Origin: Pandoraea oxalativorans | GTDB taxonomy: Bacteria > Pseudomonadota > Gammaproteobacteria > Burkholderiales > Burkholderiaceae | Reading direction: 5' to 3' | Assembly (NCBI RefSeq): GCF_000972785.3 | Contig: NZ_CP011253.3 | Location: forward strand, 4,898,001 to 4,962,000 | DNA: 64,000 bases | Shown: positions 1-8,648 of the stretch, in pieces | How the letters are laid out: every line of letters starts with the position of its first letter | Numbering within the stretch: the stretch's first letter is position 1 | Notes under the pieces: model-generated | What the model was told of the DNA's origin: nothing | The model's database searches: none | Seen by the model: only the letters and a program-made list of their open reading frames with translations | Translations under genes and position numbers: made by a program

Positions 1-142
1 GGACCTGGCCCGCGCGCTCGGCAACAAGGCGGGCGCATTGCCCTTTACTGTCGTCGTCGACCCTCAGGGCCGCCTGCATTATGAGAAGCTGGGCCGCATC
101 ACGTCGGACGAGGTCCGCGCCGCGCTCAAACCGCTCATCTGA
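1..142 (+). CDS. C-terminal end of a TlpA-like thioredoxin-family protein (partial)
   Basis: The open frame enters from the left edge (frame starts at base 2) and stops at 140-142, so only 46 residues are visible. They contain the segment GALPFTVVVD, which looks like the cis-proline loop and following beta strand of a thioredoxin fold. Next come a PQGRL turn and a C-terminal helix ending KPLI. TlpA/ResA-type proteins are periplasmic thiol-disulfide oxidoreductases. The catalytic CxxC and any signal peptide lie outside the window, so oxidoreductase activity cannot be confirmed. It lies in the same direction as aroQ, about 150 bp upstream of it. Confidence 0.6.
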   Translation, partial: DLARALGNKAGALPFTVVVDPQGRLHYEKLGRITSDEVRAALKPLI

Positions 143-288
143 CCCTAACACGGTGGAAGGGGGATCCCGGGAAGCCCCGCCGGACGTGACCGGCAGACCC
201 CGGCGGGGCAGTCCCTATTTCGCCCCACTAGACAAAATCTACCAACTGGCGTTTAATTGCGCCCAATTTCGTGAAATTTGATTCGCCG

Positions 289-735
289 ATGCCTCACCGC
301 ATTCTCGTGCTCCACGGCCCCAACCTGAACCTGCTCGGTACTCGCGAGCCGGAAGTGTACGGTCGCACGACGCTGGCCGACATCGACTCCGCCCTTGTGG
401 CGCAGGCCCAGACGGCAGGTGTCGAGGTGGCGACATTCCAAAGCAATCACGAAGGCGCACTGGTTGACCGGATTCAGGCGGCGCGCGGTGAGTCGATCGA
501 CTTCATCGTCATCAACCCGGCGGCCTATACCCACACGAGCGCGGCAATTCGCGACGCGTTGGCCGGGGTAGGCATCCCGTTCGTCGAAGTTCACCTTTCG
601 AACGTTCATGCGCGCGAAGCCTTCCGGCATCACTCGTACTTTTCCGATATTGCGCAAGGTGTGATCTGCGGCCTGGGCTGGCGCGGGTATACCTACGCAC
701 TCGATTTTGCCCTGCGGCGACTCGCCGGCGGGTAG
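289..735 (+). CDS. aroQ: Type II 3-dehydroquinate dehydratase
   Basis: Catalyses the dehydration of 3-dehydroquinate to 3-dehydroshikimate, the third step of the shikimate pathway, as a cytosolic dodecamer. The 148-residue length is normal for the type II family. The N-terminal [20 protein letters not shown] carries the lid arginine (R19) and catalytic tyrosine (Y24). [16 protein letters not shown] and [16 protein letters not shown] supply the remaining active-site Asn and His residues. I chose the ATG at 289. An in-frame GTG at 271 would add six residues (MKFDSP) that the family lacks. It is the first gene of a probable run aroQ-accB-accC-prmA, an order common in proteobacteria. Confidence 0.95.
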   Translation: MPHRILVLHGPNLNLLGTREPEVYGRTTLADIDSALVAQAQTAGVEVATFQSNHEGALVDRIQAARGESIDFIVINPAAYTHTSAAIRDALAGVGIPFVEVHLSNVHAREAFRHHSYFSDIAQGVICGLGWRGYTYALDFALRRLAGG

Positions 736-805
736 TCCTCTCACACCCCATTTCCTCTCGCGGGACGTTGCGCCCGCGTCGATACAGAATCAAGGAGCTT
801 CCTTC

Positions 806-1264
806 ATGGATTTGCGCAAACTCAAGACGTTGATCGACCTCGTGGCCGAATCGGGTATTTCCGAACTCGAAGTCACCGAAGGCGAAGGCAAGGTCCGCAT
901 CGTCAAGGCGCCGCCGCAAGTGATCGCCGCCCCGATGCAGATGGCCATGCCGGCCGCCATGCCGCAAGTCGCTGCGCAAGCTCCCGCCGCATCGCCCGCC
1001 GCCGCGCCGGCCGCACCGGCACTGCCGCAAGGTCACATCGTGACGTCGCCGATGGTCGGTACGTTCTACCGCGCCCCGTCGCCGGGTGCCGATCCGTTCG
1101 CGCAAGTCGGCGACTCGGTCAAGGAAGGCCAGACGCTGTGCATCATCGAAGCGATGAAGCTGCTCAACGAGATCGAGTCGGACAAGGCCGGCGTGATCAA
1201 GGAAATCCTCGTCGAGAACGGTCAGGCCGTGGAATACGGTCAACCGCTGTTCGTGATCGGCTAA
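806..1264 (+). CDS. accB: Biotin carboxyl carrier protein of acetyl-CoA carboxylase
   Basis: Carries the biotin that is carboxylated by AccC and then donates CO2 to acetyl-CoA to give malonyl-CoA, the first committed step of fatty acid synthesis. It has 152 residues. An N-terminal dimerisation segment (1-35) is followed by an Ala/Pro-rich flexible linker (about 40-75). The C-terminal biotinyl domain (about 76-152) contains the biotinylation motif EAMKLLNE, with the modified lysine at K118. The ATG at 806 follows AAGGAG. Upstream in-frame starts would extend into aroQ and are rejected. accC follows 97 bp downstream, as in most proteobacteria. Confidence 0.97.
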   Translation: MDLRKLKTLIDLVAESGISELEVTEGEGKVRIVKAPPQVIAAPMQMAMPAAMPQVAAQAPAASPAAAPAAPALPQGHIVTSPMVGTFYRAPSPGADPFAQVGDSVKEGQTLCIIEAMKLLNEIESDKAGVIKEILVENGQAVEYGQPLFVIG

Positions 1265-1361
1265 TGCCGGTTGTCGGACGCTCCGCCCGCAGCCTTCGGC
1301 CGCGTGGCGATATGAAGCGTCCGGCCCCGCTCCTCTCCCCTTACGGGCAGGACTGCACATA

Positions 1362-2723
1362 ATGTTTGAAAAAATTCTCATCGCCAACCGCGGCGAAATC
1401 GCTTTGCGCGTTCAGCGCGCGTGCCGCGAGATGGGCATCAAGACCGTCGTGGTCTATTCCGAAGCCGATAAGGAAGCGAAGTACGTCAAGCTCGCCGACG
1501 AAGCGGTCTGTATCGGCCCGGCCCCCTCGCCGCTGAGCTACCTGAACATGCCCGCGCTGATCAGCGCGGCAGAAGTGACGGACGCCCAGGCGATTCACCC
1601 GGGTTACGGCTTCCTCTCCGAAAATGCCGACTTCGCCGAGCGCGTCGAGCAATCGGGTTTCACGTTCATCGGCCCGCGCCCCGAAACCATTCGCCTGATG
1701 GGCGATAAGGTGTCGGCCAAGCAGACGATGATCAAGACCGGCGTGCCGTGCGTGCCGGGTTCGGAAGGCGCGTTGCCCGACGATCCGAAGGAAATCGTGC
1801 GCATTGCACGTCAGGTCGGCTATCCGGTGATCATCAAGGCAGCAGGTGGCGGCGGTGGTCGCGGCATGCGCGTGGTGCACACGGAAGCGGCGCTCGTGAA
1901 CGCGGTCAACATGACGCGCGAAGAAGCCGGTCGCGCCTTCGGCAACCCGGAAGTCTATATGGAGAAGTTCCTCGAGAACCCGCGCCATATCGAAATCCAG
2001 GTGCTCGCCGACAAGCACAAACAAGCCATCTGGCTGGGTGAGCGCGACTGCTCCATGCAGCGTCGTCACCAGAAGGTGATCGAAGAAGCCACGGCACCGC
2101 TGATTCCGCGTCGTCTGATCGAGCGTATCGGCGATCGTTGCGCCGACGCGTGCAAGAAGATGGGCTACGTCGGTGCCGGCACGTTCGAGTTCCTGTACGA
2201 GAACGGCGAGTTCTACTTCATCGAAATGAATACGCGTGTGCAGGTTGAACACCCGGTCACGGAAATGATCACGGGCGTCGACATCGTGCAGGAACAGATT
2301 CGCATCGCGGCTGGCGAAAAGCTCGCCTACCGTCAGCGCGATATCGAGTTCCGAGGCCACGCCATCGAATGCCGCATCAACGCCGAAGATCCGTTCAAGT
2401 TCACGCCGTCGCCGGGCCGCATCACCGCCTGGCATATGCCGGGCGGGCCCGGCATCCGCGTCGACACGCATGCTTATAACGGCTACTTCGTGCCGCCTAA
2501 CTACGACTCGATGATCGGCAAGCTGATCGCTTACGGCGCAACGCGCGAGCAGGCGATCCGTCGCATGCGTGTCGCCCTGTCGGAAATCGTGGTCGAAGGT
2601 ATCCAGACGAACATCCCCTTGCACCGGGAACTGATGCTCGACGCCAAGTTCGTCGAAGGCGGCACGAGCATTCACTATCTGGAACACAAGCTGGCGCAGA
2701 AGTCTGCCGTCGGCGGCAATTAA
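1362..2723 (+). CDS. accC: Biotin carboxylase subunit of acetyl-CoA carboxylase
   Basis: ATP-dependent carboxylation of AccB-bound biotin with bicarbonate. The 453 residues match the usual length of about 450. The N-terminal biotin carboxylase fold begins [16 protein letters not shown]. The ATP-grasp glycine-rich loop [14 protein letters not shown] lies near residues 159-172. The catalytic segment [13 protein letters not shown] lies near 290-300, and the C-terminal domain runs to about 445. It is co-oriented with accB and prmA, and spacing to prmA is 27 bp, so one transcript is likely. Confidence 0.97.
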   Translation: MFEKILIANRGEIALRVQRACREMGIKTVVVYSEADKEAKYVKLADEAVCIGPAPSPLSYLNMPALISAAEVTDAQAIHPGYGFLSENADFAERVEQSGFTFIGPRPETIRLMGDKVSAKQTMIKTGVPCVPGSEGALPDDPKEIVRIARQVGYPVIIKAAGGGGGRGMRVVHTEAALVNAVNMTREEAGRAFGNPEVYMEKFLENPRHIEIQVLADKHKQAIWLGERDCSMQRRHQKVIEEATAPLIPRRLIERIGDRCADACKKMGYVGAGTFEFLYENGEFYFIEMNTRVQVEHPVTEMITGVDIVQEQIRIAAGEKLAYRQRDIEFRGHAIECRINAEDPFKFTPSPGRITAWHMPGGPGIRVDTHAYNGYFVPPNYDSMIGKLIAYGATREQAIRRMRVALSEIVVEGIQTNIPLHRELMLDAKFVEGGTSIHYLEHKLAQKSAVGGN

Positions 2724-2750
2724 GTCGTTAATTCGCAGGAATCACTCGCT

Positions 2751-3656
2751 ATGTATCGCGAACTCGTCGTAGAAGTTGCCCGCGCACAGGCCGAGGCCCT
2801 GTCGGACGCCCTGCTCGATCTGGGCGTGCTGTCGGTCTCCGTGGAAGACGCGGATGCCGACACGCCCGACGAGCAACCGATGTTCGGCGAGCCGGGTCTG
2901 ACCCCGCCGGACACTGCGTGGCAACGCTCGCGCGTGGTTGCGCTGGTGGGGGAAGATCAGGACGCCGCCGTGCTGCTCGCGGCGGCGGTCAATGAACTGG
3001 GACTCGCCGAGTCGCCCGCCTTCACATTACGTGACGTGGAGGAACAAGACTGGGTGCGTCTGACGCAATCGCAGTTCGAGCCGATGCAGATCGGCCAGCG
3101 GATCTGGGTCGTGCCGTCGTGGCACGACGCACCCGACACCGACGCCCTCATCCTCGAACTCGACCCGGGTCTGGCCTTCGGCACCGGCAGCCATCCGACG
3201 ACGCGCCTTTGCATGGAGTGGCTCGAACAGCACGTGCAAACGGGTCAGTCGTTGCTCGACTACGGCTGCGGCTCGGGCATCCTGGCGATTCTCGCGCGCA
3301 AATGCGGTGCCGAGCCGGTCATCGGTATCGACATCGATCCGCAAGCCGTCGAATCCGCCCGCTACAATAGCGAACGCAATCACGCGCCGGTCGAATACGG
3401 CTTGCCCGATGACCTGCGTGACGGTCAGTTCAATATCGTGGTCGCCAATATTCTGTCGAATCCGCTCAAGCTGCTCGCATCGATGTTGACGTCGCGCGTG
3501 GCCCCGGGCGGACGGCTCGCACTGTCGGGCGTGCTGGAACGACAGGCCGACGAGGTGATCGCGGCCTACGCGCCTTATATGAAGATGTCGGTATGGCGCG
3601 CTCACGACGGCTGGGTCTGCCTGCATGGGCAGGCTGCCACTGGGTCCGTCGGTTAA
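2751..3656 (+). CDS. prmA: Ribosomal protein L11 methyltransferase
   Basis: SAM-dependent trimethylation of ribosomal protein L11. It has 301 residues. The N-terminal substrate-recognition domain (1-90) is followed by a class I methyltransferase domain. Seen are [17 protein letters not shown] ahead of the SAM-binding [19 protein letters not shown], the acidic loop [11 protein letters not shown], and [10 protein letters not shown] corresponding to the family's catalytic-side NxLxxPL motif. The ATG at 2751 has AGGAA 8-12 bases upstream. The accC-prmA adjacency is conserved in related genera. Confidence 0.95.
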   Translation: MYRELVVEVARAQAEALSDALLDLGVLSVSVEDADADTPDEQPMFGEPGLTPPDTAWQRSRVVALVGEDQDAAVLLAAAVNELGLAESPAFTLRDVEEQDWVRLTQSQFEPMQIGQRIWVVPSWHDAPDTDALILELDPGLAFGTGSHPTTRLCMEWLEQHVQTGQSLLDYGCGSGILAILARKCGAEPVIGIDIDPQAVESARYNSERNHAPVEYGLPDDLRDGQFNIVVANILSNPLKLLASMLTSRVAPGGRLALSGVLERQADEVIAAYAPYMKMSVWRAHDGWVCLHGQAATGSVG

Positions 3657-3725
3657 CCGCCCGCCCGCCGCGCTGCCGCACGCGATGCGCACGATGCGAC
3701 GAGTCCAACGAGTCCAACGAGCCTC

Positions 3726-4832
3726 ATGACCCAGTCCTCGCGCGTTCTCGCGACCCGCTGCCCGCACTGCCACACCGTTTTTCGCGTCGTCGCGGATCAG
3801 CTCAAGCTGCGCGACGGCCTCGTGCGCTGCGGCCATTGCCGTGAGGTGTTCGACGGACGCGCTTATCTCTGCGATCCGCCCGCCGACGACGCCCCGCCCA
3901 CCTCTGCATCAGCCGGCGCGACGCCCGGCCAAAGCGGTGCCGTCGAGCGTACGGTTGCGACGCCAGGCGCGGCATCGACAGTCCCAACGGCACATGAAGG
4001 GGCATCGTCATCGTCCTCATCGTCCTCATCTTTCGCAGCTATCAGCGAAAAGCCGGTACCCGAGATGCTGACGCCCACGGCCATTGCTGCCCTGCTCGGC
4101 TCGCCCGACGAAAGCCGTGCGCAAATGCAGCACGGCCCGGGCCGCTATATGGACGACGACGACCCCACGGTGCTCACCGCGCCAACGGCCTCGCCTTCCT
4201 TGCGCGCGCAAACGCCGCCCCTTTCCACCGACGCGAACAAGCGTCCCGGCGCAGCACGTGTGATCTGGCGCGTGCTCATGACGCTGGCCGTCCTCGCACC
4301 CCTCTGCCAATGGGCATGGATCGAACGCGCGGCGCTCGTCGACCGGATACCGGCATTGCACGGCGTGTTCGCCGCGATCGGTCGTCCGCTGCAACTGACG
4401 GTCGGACTGCCGCGCCAGCCGGACAAGATCCAGATTTCGAGCGTGACGCTGGTGACCGACGCCGTCGGCGACACTAGTGACAATGGCAACGACGGCGACG
4501 TGGCGTCGGCAGCCACGGCGAGTCCGGTCACCGCAAGCGACGCTTCCGCCACCGCCTCCGACACCCCGACCGACGGCGTACCGATGACGCTCACCGTCTT
4601 CGTACGCAACGAAGCCGACCATGCACTGGCCTGGCCGTCGCTCGAACTGACGCTCTCGGACATCGACGGAAAGCCGGTCGTGCGTCGCGTTTTTTCAGCG
4701 AACGAGTACGTTACCGGGGCAACCCTGCGCGATGCCGGGCTGGCACCACGCAACGAACGCACGATTCGGTTACGATTGTCGGCGCAGGCAGCGCTAGCCA
4801 GTAATTACCGGGTGCTCGCGTTCTATCCCTGA
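3726..4832 (+). CDS. DUF3426 zinc-ribbon membrane protein
   Basis: Function unknown. It has 368 residues. The N-terminus is an MJ0042-type zinc ribbon with two cysteine pairs, CPHC at residues 12-15 and CGHC at 35-38. A long low-complexity linker rich in Ala, Pro, Thr and Ser follows, including nine consecutive serines (near 4005-4032). One membrane segment lies at about 178-198 (VLMTLAVLAPLCQWAWI). The C-terminal domain of about 170 residues resembles DUF3426 and is predicted to be periplasmic, interrupted by an Asp/Ala/Thr-rich insert. The gene follows prmA by 69 bp in the same direction, a common neighbourhood in Burkholderiales. There is no clear Shine-Dalgarno; a duplicated 9-mer GTCCAACGA sits just before the start. 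Confidence 0.8.
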   Translation: MTQSSRVLATRCPHCHTVFRVVADQLKLRDGLVRCGHCREVFDGRAYLCDPPADDAPPTSASAGATPGQSGAVERTVATPGAASTVPTAHEGASSSSSSSSSFAAISEKPVPEMLTPTAIAALLGSPDESRAQMQHGPGRYMDDDDPTVLTAPTASPSLRAQTPPLSTDANKRPGAARVIWRVLMTLAVLAPLCQWAWIERAALVDRIPALHGVFAAIGRPLQLTVGLPRQPDKIQISSVTLVTDAVGDTSDNGNDGDVASAATASPVTASDASATASDTPTDGVPMTLTVFVRNEADHALAWPSLELTLSDIDGKPVVRRVFSANEYVTGATLRDAGLAPRNERTIRLRLSAQAALASNYRVLAFYP

Positions 4833-4864
4833 TAGCGCTGTTGCACTCAACCTAGGAGATATAG

Positions 4865-5365
4865 ATGTCCCAAGTCACGCTCGGGGGCAACCCCATCGAA
4901 GTCGACGGCCAGTTCCCGCAGAAGGGTCAGACCGCGCCGGCGCTGAAGCTGGTCAACGCCAAACTGGCAGACGTCACGCTCGACGACTTCGCGGGCAAGC
5001 GCAAAGTCCTCAACATCGTGCCGAGCCTCGACACGCCGACCTGCGCCACGTCGACCCGCAAGTTCAACGAAGCCGCCGGCAAGCTCGACAACACCGTCGT
5101 GCTCGTGATCTCGGCTGACCTGCCGTTCGCGATGAGCCGCTTCTGCGCCACCGAAGGTCTGAACAACGTCGTCACGCTCTCGACCATGCGCGGTCGCGAG
5201 TTCCTCAAGGACTACGGTGTTGCCATCACGACCGGCCCGCTCGCCGGTGTGTCGGCGCGCGCCGTGGTCGTGCTCGACGCCGACAACCATGTCGTGCACG
5301 CGGAGCTGGTGCCGGAAATCAAGAACGAACCGAATTACGACGCTGCGCTCGCCGCACTGTCCTGA
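4865..5365 (+). CDS. tpx: Thiol peroxidase (atypical 2-Cys peroxiredoxin)
   Basis: Reduces hydrogen peroxide and alkyl hydroperoxides, with thioredoxin as the reductant. Its 166 residues match the Tpx family. The peroxidatic cysteine C60 lies in the motif [15 protein letters not shown], and the resolving cysteine C94 lies in [10 protein letters not shown]. These are the two positions used by Tpx for its intramolecular disulfide. The start ATG is preceded by AGGAG at 6-nt spacing. It is probably its own transcription unit or the end of the prmA-DUF3426 run. Confidence 0.95.
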   Translation: MSQVTLGGNPIEVDGQFPQKGQTAPALKLVNAKLADVTLDDFAGKRKVLNIVPSLDTPTCATSTRKFNEAAGKLDNTVVLVISADLPFAMSRFCATEGLNNVVTLSTMRGREFLKDYGVAITTGPLAGVSARAVVVLDADNHVVHAELVPEIKNEPNYDAALAALS

Positions 5366-5615
5366 TCCGATCGCTGAAAATCGACTCGCCTCAATCGAGG
5401 GTTCGGTGTTGGCTGGTGTAAATCTCGCCACATGAACCGTCTTTCACAGGCGAGTCGAGCCGCATTTGCGGCCCACGCCGTCTTGTCATACCCCTGCCGG
5501 TGCCGTCGATGCGGCGGCCCGTTTTTGTCCAGCGGACCAGGACAGTGCGACGGGTCATCACCGTCTGCCGTCTTCTGCTGACGCTCCCCCGCTTATTTTT
5601 CGCAAGGACTTTCCC

Positions 5616-6551
5616 GTGACTACCGTGATCTGCGGCTCGCTGGCCTACGACAACATCATGACGTTCGAAGGCCGCTTCGGCGAGCACATCCTGCCTGATC
5701 AGGCGCACATCCTGAACGTCAGCTTCCTCGTGCCGACGATGCGCCGCAACTTTGGCGGCTGCGCAGGCAACATCGGCTACAGCCTGCATCTGCTGGGTGG
5801 CTCGCCGGTCGTCATGGCGACCGTCGGTGAAGATGGCGCCGCATACCTTGAGCGTTTCCAGTCGCTCGGTATGTCGACCGAGTTCGTGCGCACGGTCACG
5901 GACAGCATGACGGCCAACGCGATGATCACCACCGATCTGGACAACAACCAGATCACCGCTTTCCACCCGGGTGCGATGATGTTCTCCTCGCGTAACCGTG
6001 TGGCCGACGTGAAGGGCGCCACGCTCGGCATCGTCGCGCCGGATGCCTCCGACGCCATGCTCGCGCACGCCGAAGGTTTCGCCGCTGCGGGCGTGCCGTT
6101 CATGTTCGATCCGGGTCAGGGCCTGCCGATTCTGTCGTCAGAGGCACTGCGTCGCATGGTTGAACTTGCCACGTATCTCGCGGTCAACGACTACGAAGCC
6201 AAGCTCCTCTGCACGAAGACCGGATGGTCGATGCAAGATCTCCAGTCGCGTGTCGAGGCACTTGTCGTCACGCGCGGAGAGCACGGGGCCCAGATCTTCG
6301 CCGGCGGCAAGCAACACGACATTCCTGCCGTGCCCGCCAAGCGTGTCGTCGACCCGACCGGATGCGGCGACGCGTTCCGTGGCGGTTTGCTGTATGGCAT
6401 CGAAAAGGGCCTCGACTGGCCGACCACCGGCCGCCTGGCCAGCCTGATGGGTTCGCTCAAGATTGCCGAGCAGGGTCCGCAGACGTATGCACCGACGCGC
6501 TCGGAGATCGAAGCGCAATATGAAGAAGCGTTCGGCCACCGCTTCGAATGA
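5616..6551 (+). CDS. PfkB-family carbohydrate/nucleoside kinase (adenosine kinase-like)
   Basis: Ribokinase-fold kinase of 311 residues. The N-terminal strand is TVICGSLAYDNIMTF. The substrate-side glycine motif is FGGCAGNIGYSLHLLGG. The C-terminal PfkB signature DPTGCGDAFRGGLLYG lies near residue 245, with the catalytic aspartate and anion hole. Close relatives are usually annotated as adenosine kinase or generic carbohydrate kinase; the substrate cannot be settled from sequence. The start is GTG at 5616, behind AAGGA at 5604-5608. Extending to 5466 adds a Pro/Ala-rich leader unlike the family. The next gene begins 19 bp after the stop, so co-transcription is likely. Confidence 0.85.
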   Translation: MTTVICGSLAYDNIMTFEGRFGEHILPDQAHILNVSFLVPTMRRNFGGCAGNIGYSLHLLGGSPVVMATVGEDGAAYLERFQSLGMSTEFVRTVTDSMTANAMITTDLDNNQITAFHPGAMMFSSRNRVADVKGATLGIVAPDASDAMLAHAEGFAAAGVPFMFDPGQGLPILSSEALRRMVELATYLAVNDYEAKLLCTKTGWSMQDLQSRVEALVVTRGEHGAQIFAGGKQHDIPAVPAKRVVDPTGCGDAFRGGLLYGIEKGLDWPTTGRLASLMGSLKIAEQGPQTYAPTRSEIEAQYEEAFGHRFE

Positions 6552-6570
6552 TTTGACGAAAGGCATAACG

Positions 6571-7050
6571 ATGGCACGACTCACCACACCGCTAATCATC
6601 CTCGCCGCTGCGGCGTCGCTCACACTGTCCGCCTGCACGGCGTTCGGCCCGAGCAATTCGGCAAGCGTCTACAACAGCCGTCAGGCGCAACGCGAGCAGG
6701 TCGTGCGTATGGGCACGGTCGAATCGGTGCGTCCGGTCACGATCGATAGCAGCAACGGCGACCCGGGCATCCTGGGCATCGCCGGTGGCGGCGCGCTCGG
6801 CGCCATTGGCGGCAGCGCCATCGGTGGGGGTCGCGGTTCGATTGCGACGGGCATCGTCGGCGGTCTGCTGGGTGCTGTGGCAGGTCAGGCCATCGAAAGC
6901 CGCATGAGCAAGAAGGCCGGACTCGAGATCACCGTACGCCTGGACAACGGTGAGTTGCGCGCGATTACTCAGGATGCCGACGAGGCATTTCAGCCGGGTC
7001 AGCGCGTGCGCCTGCTCTCGAGCGGCGGCGTGACGCGTGTAACGCACTAA
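6571..7050 (+). CDS. Glycine-zipper outer-membrane lipoprotein (SlyB/Pcp-like)
   Basis: It has 159 residues. The signal peptide has a lipobox ending LSAC, with lipidated cysteine C22. A Gly/Ala-rich double membrane-spanning segment (GGGALGAIGGSAIGGG and IVGGLLGAVAGQAIE, about residues 70-110) is the glycine-zipper 2TM domain seen in SlyB, Pcp and OmpATb-like lipoproteins. A short C-terminal beta domain (EITVRLDNGELRAITQD) follows. The role is likely envelope integrity; the exact partner is unknown. It is the last gene of this rightward run and is followed directly by a terminator hairpin. Confidence 0.85.
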   Translation: MARLTTPLIILAAAASLTLSACTAFGPSNSASVYNSRQAQREQVVRMGTVESVRPVTIDSSNGDPGILGIAGGGALGAIGGSAIGGGRGSIATGIVGGLLGAVAGQAIESRMSKKAGLEITVRLDNGELRAITQDADEAFQPGQRVRLLSSGGVTRVTH

Positions 7051-7072
7051 GGCGACACCTCGCACCGAAAAC

Positions 7073-7100
7073 ATGGGCGACTTCGGGTTGCCCATTTTTA
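7073..7100 (+). terminator. Rho-independent terminator after the lipoprotein gene
   Basis: ATGGGC at 7073-7078 pairs with GCCCAT at 7090-7095 around an 11-base loop, followed by TTTTATTT on the + strand. It lies 23 bp past the stop of the lipoprotein gene. Confidence 0.7.
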
Positions 7101-7110
7101 TTTCGCCATG

Positions 7111-7149
7111 AAAAAACCCGCTGTGACGACCGCTCATCACAGCGGGTTT
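7111..7149 (-). terminator. Rho-independent terminator of the histone H1-like gene
   Basis: A perfect 13-bp stem (AAACCCGCTGTGA 7114-7126 with TCACAGCGGGTTT 7137-7149). Read on the minus strand it ends in a run of six T from 7116 down to 7111. It lies 67 bp downstream of the histone-like gene stop and may also stop rightward transcription. Confidence 0.85.
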
Positions 7150-7215
7150 CGGACCGGGTAGGCCTACCCGGTCAAAAGACACCTAAGTGCCTTGGTTCCT
7201 GCATCGGCACTCGGA

Positions 7216-7863
7216 TTACGGACGGCTGCCGGTCGGGAACGGCCATGCCGCTGCCGGGTTCAGCGCCGTCTTCGGTGCAGCGGCGGGTGCTGCGGCCGGA
7301 GCAGCAGCAGCAGCAGGCTTAGCGGCAACCTTCTTGACGGCCGGCTTCTTCGCAGCAGGCTTCTTGGCGGCAGGCTTCGCAGCGGCCTTCTTCGCAGCAG
7401 GCTTAGCGGCAGCCTTCTTTGCAGCAGGCTTCTTGGCAGCAGCCTTCTTCGCAGCCGGCTTCTTGGCAGCCACTGCCTTCTTCGCGGCCGGCTTCTTGGC
7501 AGCAACCTTCTTCACTGCTGCTTTCTTGGCGGCCGGCTTCTTGGCGGCAACCTTCTTCACTGCTGCTTTCTTGGCCACCGGCTTCTTGGCGGCAACCTTC
7601 TTCACCGCTGCCTTCTTGGCGACCGGCTTCTTGGCAGCAACCTTCTTCACCGCTGCCTTCTTGGCGACCGGCTTCTTGGCGGCAACCTTCTTTGCTGCCG
7701 GCTTCTTAGCGGCAACAGCCTTCTTCGCTACCGGCTTCTTGGCGGCGACAGCCTTCTTTGCTACCGGCTTCTTGGCAGCAGCGGCCTTCTTTGCAACGGG
7801 CTTCTTGGCAGCAGCTTTCTTAGCCGCCGGCTTCTTGGCAACAGCCTTCTTAATCGTAGCCAT
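7216..7863 (-). CDS. Histone H1-like lysine/alanine-rich DNA-binding protein
   Basis: 215 residues, almost entirely Lys, Ala, Pro and Val in [15 protein letters not shown] repeats after MATIKKAV. It ends with an Ala/Pro-rich, Lys-poor tail ([31 protein letters not shown]). Proteins of this type (for example Bordetella BpH1 and Pseudomonas AlgP) resemble eukaryotic H1 C-terminal tails and bind DNA non-specifically; a nucleoid or regulatory role is inferred. The ATG at 7863 has AAGGAG seven bases upstream; the GTG one codon earlier is rejected. The central part is a 45-bp tandem repeat, so copy number may vary between strains. The reverse frame is also open, but that reflects the repeat composition only. 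Confidence 0.9.
   Translation of the reverse strand: MATIKKAVAKKPAAKKAAAKKPVAKKAAAAKKPVAKKAVAAKKPVAKKAVAAKKPAAKKVAAKKPVAKKAAVKKVAAKKPVAKKAAVKKVAAKKPVAKKAAVKKVAAKKPAAKKAAVKKVAAKKPAAKKAVAAKKPAAKKAAAKKPAAKKAAAKPAAKKAAAKPAAKKPAAKKPAVKKVAAKPAAAAAPAAAPAAAPKTALNPAAAWPFPTGSRP
7502..7696. repeat. 45-bp tandem repeat inside the histone-like gene
   Basis: The word GCAACCTTCTTC recurs at 7502, 7547, 7592 and 7637, and the start of a fifth unit appears at 7682, an exact 45-bp period. Each unit encodes the 15 residues [15 protein letters not shown] with minor substitutions. This period makes the gene prone to in-frame copy-number change. Confidence 0.85.
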
Positions 7864-8043
7864 CACATTACTCCTTAACGTGAGAGATCACTCAAACGAA
7901 ACTACCTGAGAAGGAAACCCGACCACCGTGCGGGAACCGCCGGCGAGCGGGCTATTCATCGGCGTACGCATCGGACTACGACCGCTTACGCTAATGAATT
8001 CGGCGCTGCGCACATGACGCTGACCGTATGTGGTCACGCGCGC

Positions 8044-8077
8044 AAAAAAATTGCCGGCGACATTGCCGCCAGCAATT
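8044..8077 (-). terminator. Minus-strand terminator with no assigned gene
   Basis: Stem AATTGC/GCAATT (8049-8054 with 8072-8077) extended by GGCG/CGCC (8056-8059 with 8067-8070). The intervening 55/71 pair is G.U on the minus strand. On that strand it is followed by a T run (8050-8044). It lies about 570 bp downstream of nrdB and 180 bp upstream of the histone-like gene. Confidence 0.65.
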
Positions 8078-8604
8078 CGATTGTCTTGAGAAAGGGGGAT
8101 CGCCAGATTCTTCGGGGGGTAGCTTGCCTGTCCCGTCATCGGGATGGAGGAGATTGCGATAGCGGATAAGCGATACAGCTTGCTATGCACCAAGGTTTTT
8201 ACGCTCCGTAACTACCAGCTCTCTGTCGCGGGAGGAAAGCAGTGAGTGCTTTCGTGTGTTCATCGAGACTGCAATTTATTTGAGCGAATAATAATTCTTT
8301 TGTGATGCGATGTTAATACTTTGTGCGTAAAAAAGCGCACATCATTCGTAACGAAGAAGTCAATCTGTTGTATTTGATGCACATCACACTCGCATGTCGA
8401 TGCGTGCGATGCGTGTGTTCGATGTCTTCGACGTGCTCTGCTGTGTCTTCAACATGCGCTTCATTGCGATCTCTGAAGCCAACTTCGAAGCGAGAACTTC
8501 AACGTGCGAGTGAGGATGATGTGGGTGACCGACGCCTCTTCTTCGTCTTCTCCTGCGTCAGTCATGCGCGCTGTGCACGCACACACCACCCTCTCGAAAC
8601 CCGC

Positions 8605-8638
8605 ATGGATGCTCGCGTTGCGCGATGCATCCATTTTT
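8605..8638 (+). terminator. Hairpin with plus-strand T tract just past nrdB
   Basis: ATGGATGC plus TCGCG (8605-8617) pairs with CGCGATGCATCCAT (8621-8634) around TTG with one bulged base. TTTTT follows on the plus strand (8634-8638). It lies 11 bp beyond the nrdB stop, so it may act as the nrdB terminator on the minus strand, although the T tract is on the other strand. Confidence 0.5.
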
Positions 8639-8648
8639 CACTCAATGC

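Larger units (their letters stand above)
7864..8648. other. 785-bp gap between nrdB and the histone-like gene
   Basis: No convincing protein gene. Short open frames here (minus strand 7888-8193, plus strand 8323-8652) lack family resemblance, have poor starts and cross the hairpins described below. The gap holds a minus-strand terminator (8044-8077), a plus-strand terminator-like hairpin (8605-8638) and several small inverted repeats, such as GTGCG/CGCAC near 8319-8338. It is less GC-rich than its surroundings between about 8260 and 8370. The promoter of the histone-like gene must lie here, but I cannot assign it. Confidence 0.5.

Noticed and set aside
7187..7909. Two plus-strand frames opposite the histone-like gene
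   Set aside because: They are low-complexity translations of the Lys/Ala repeat, with no start signal. The minus-strand gene has a good ribosome site and terminator.
7888..8193. A 101-codon minus-strand frame upstream of the histone-like gene
   Set aside because: TTG start without Shine-Dalgarno, crosses a terminator hairpin, and has no family resemblance.
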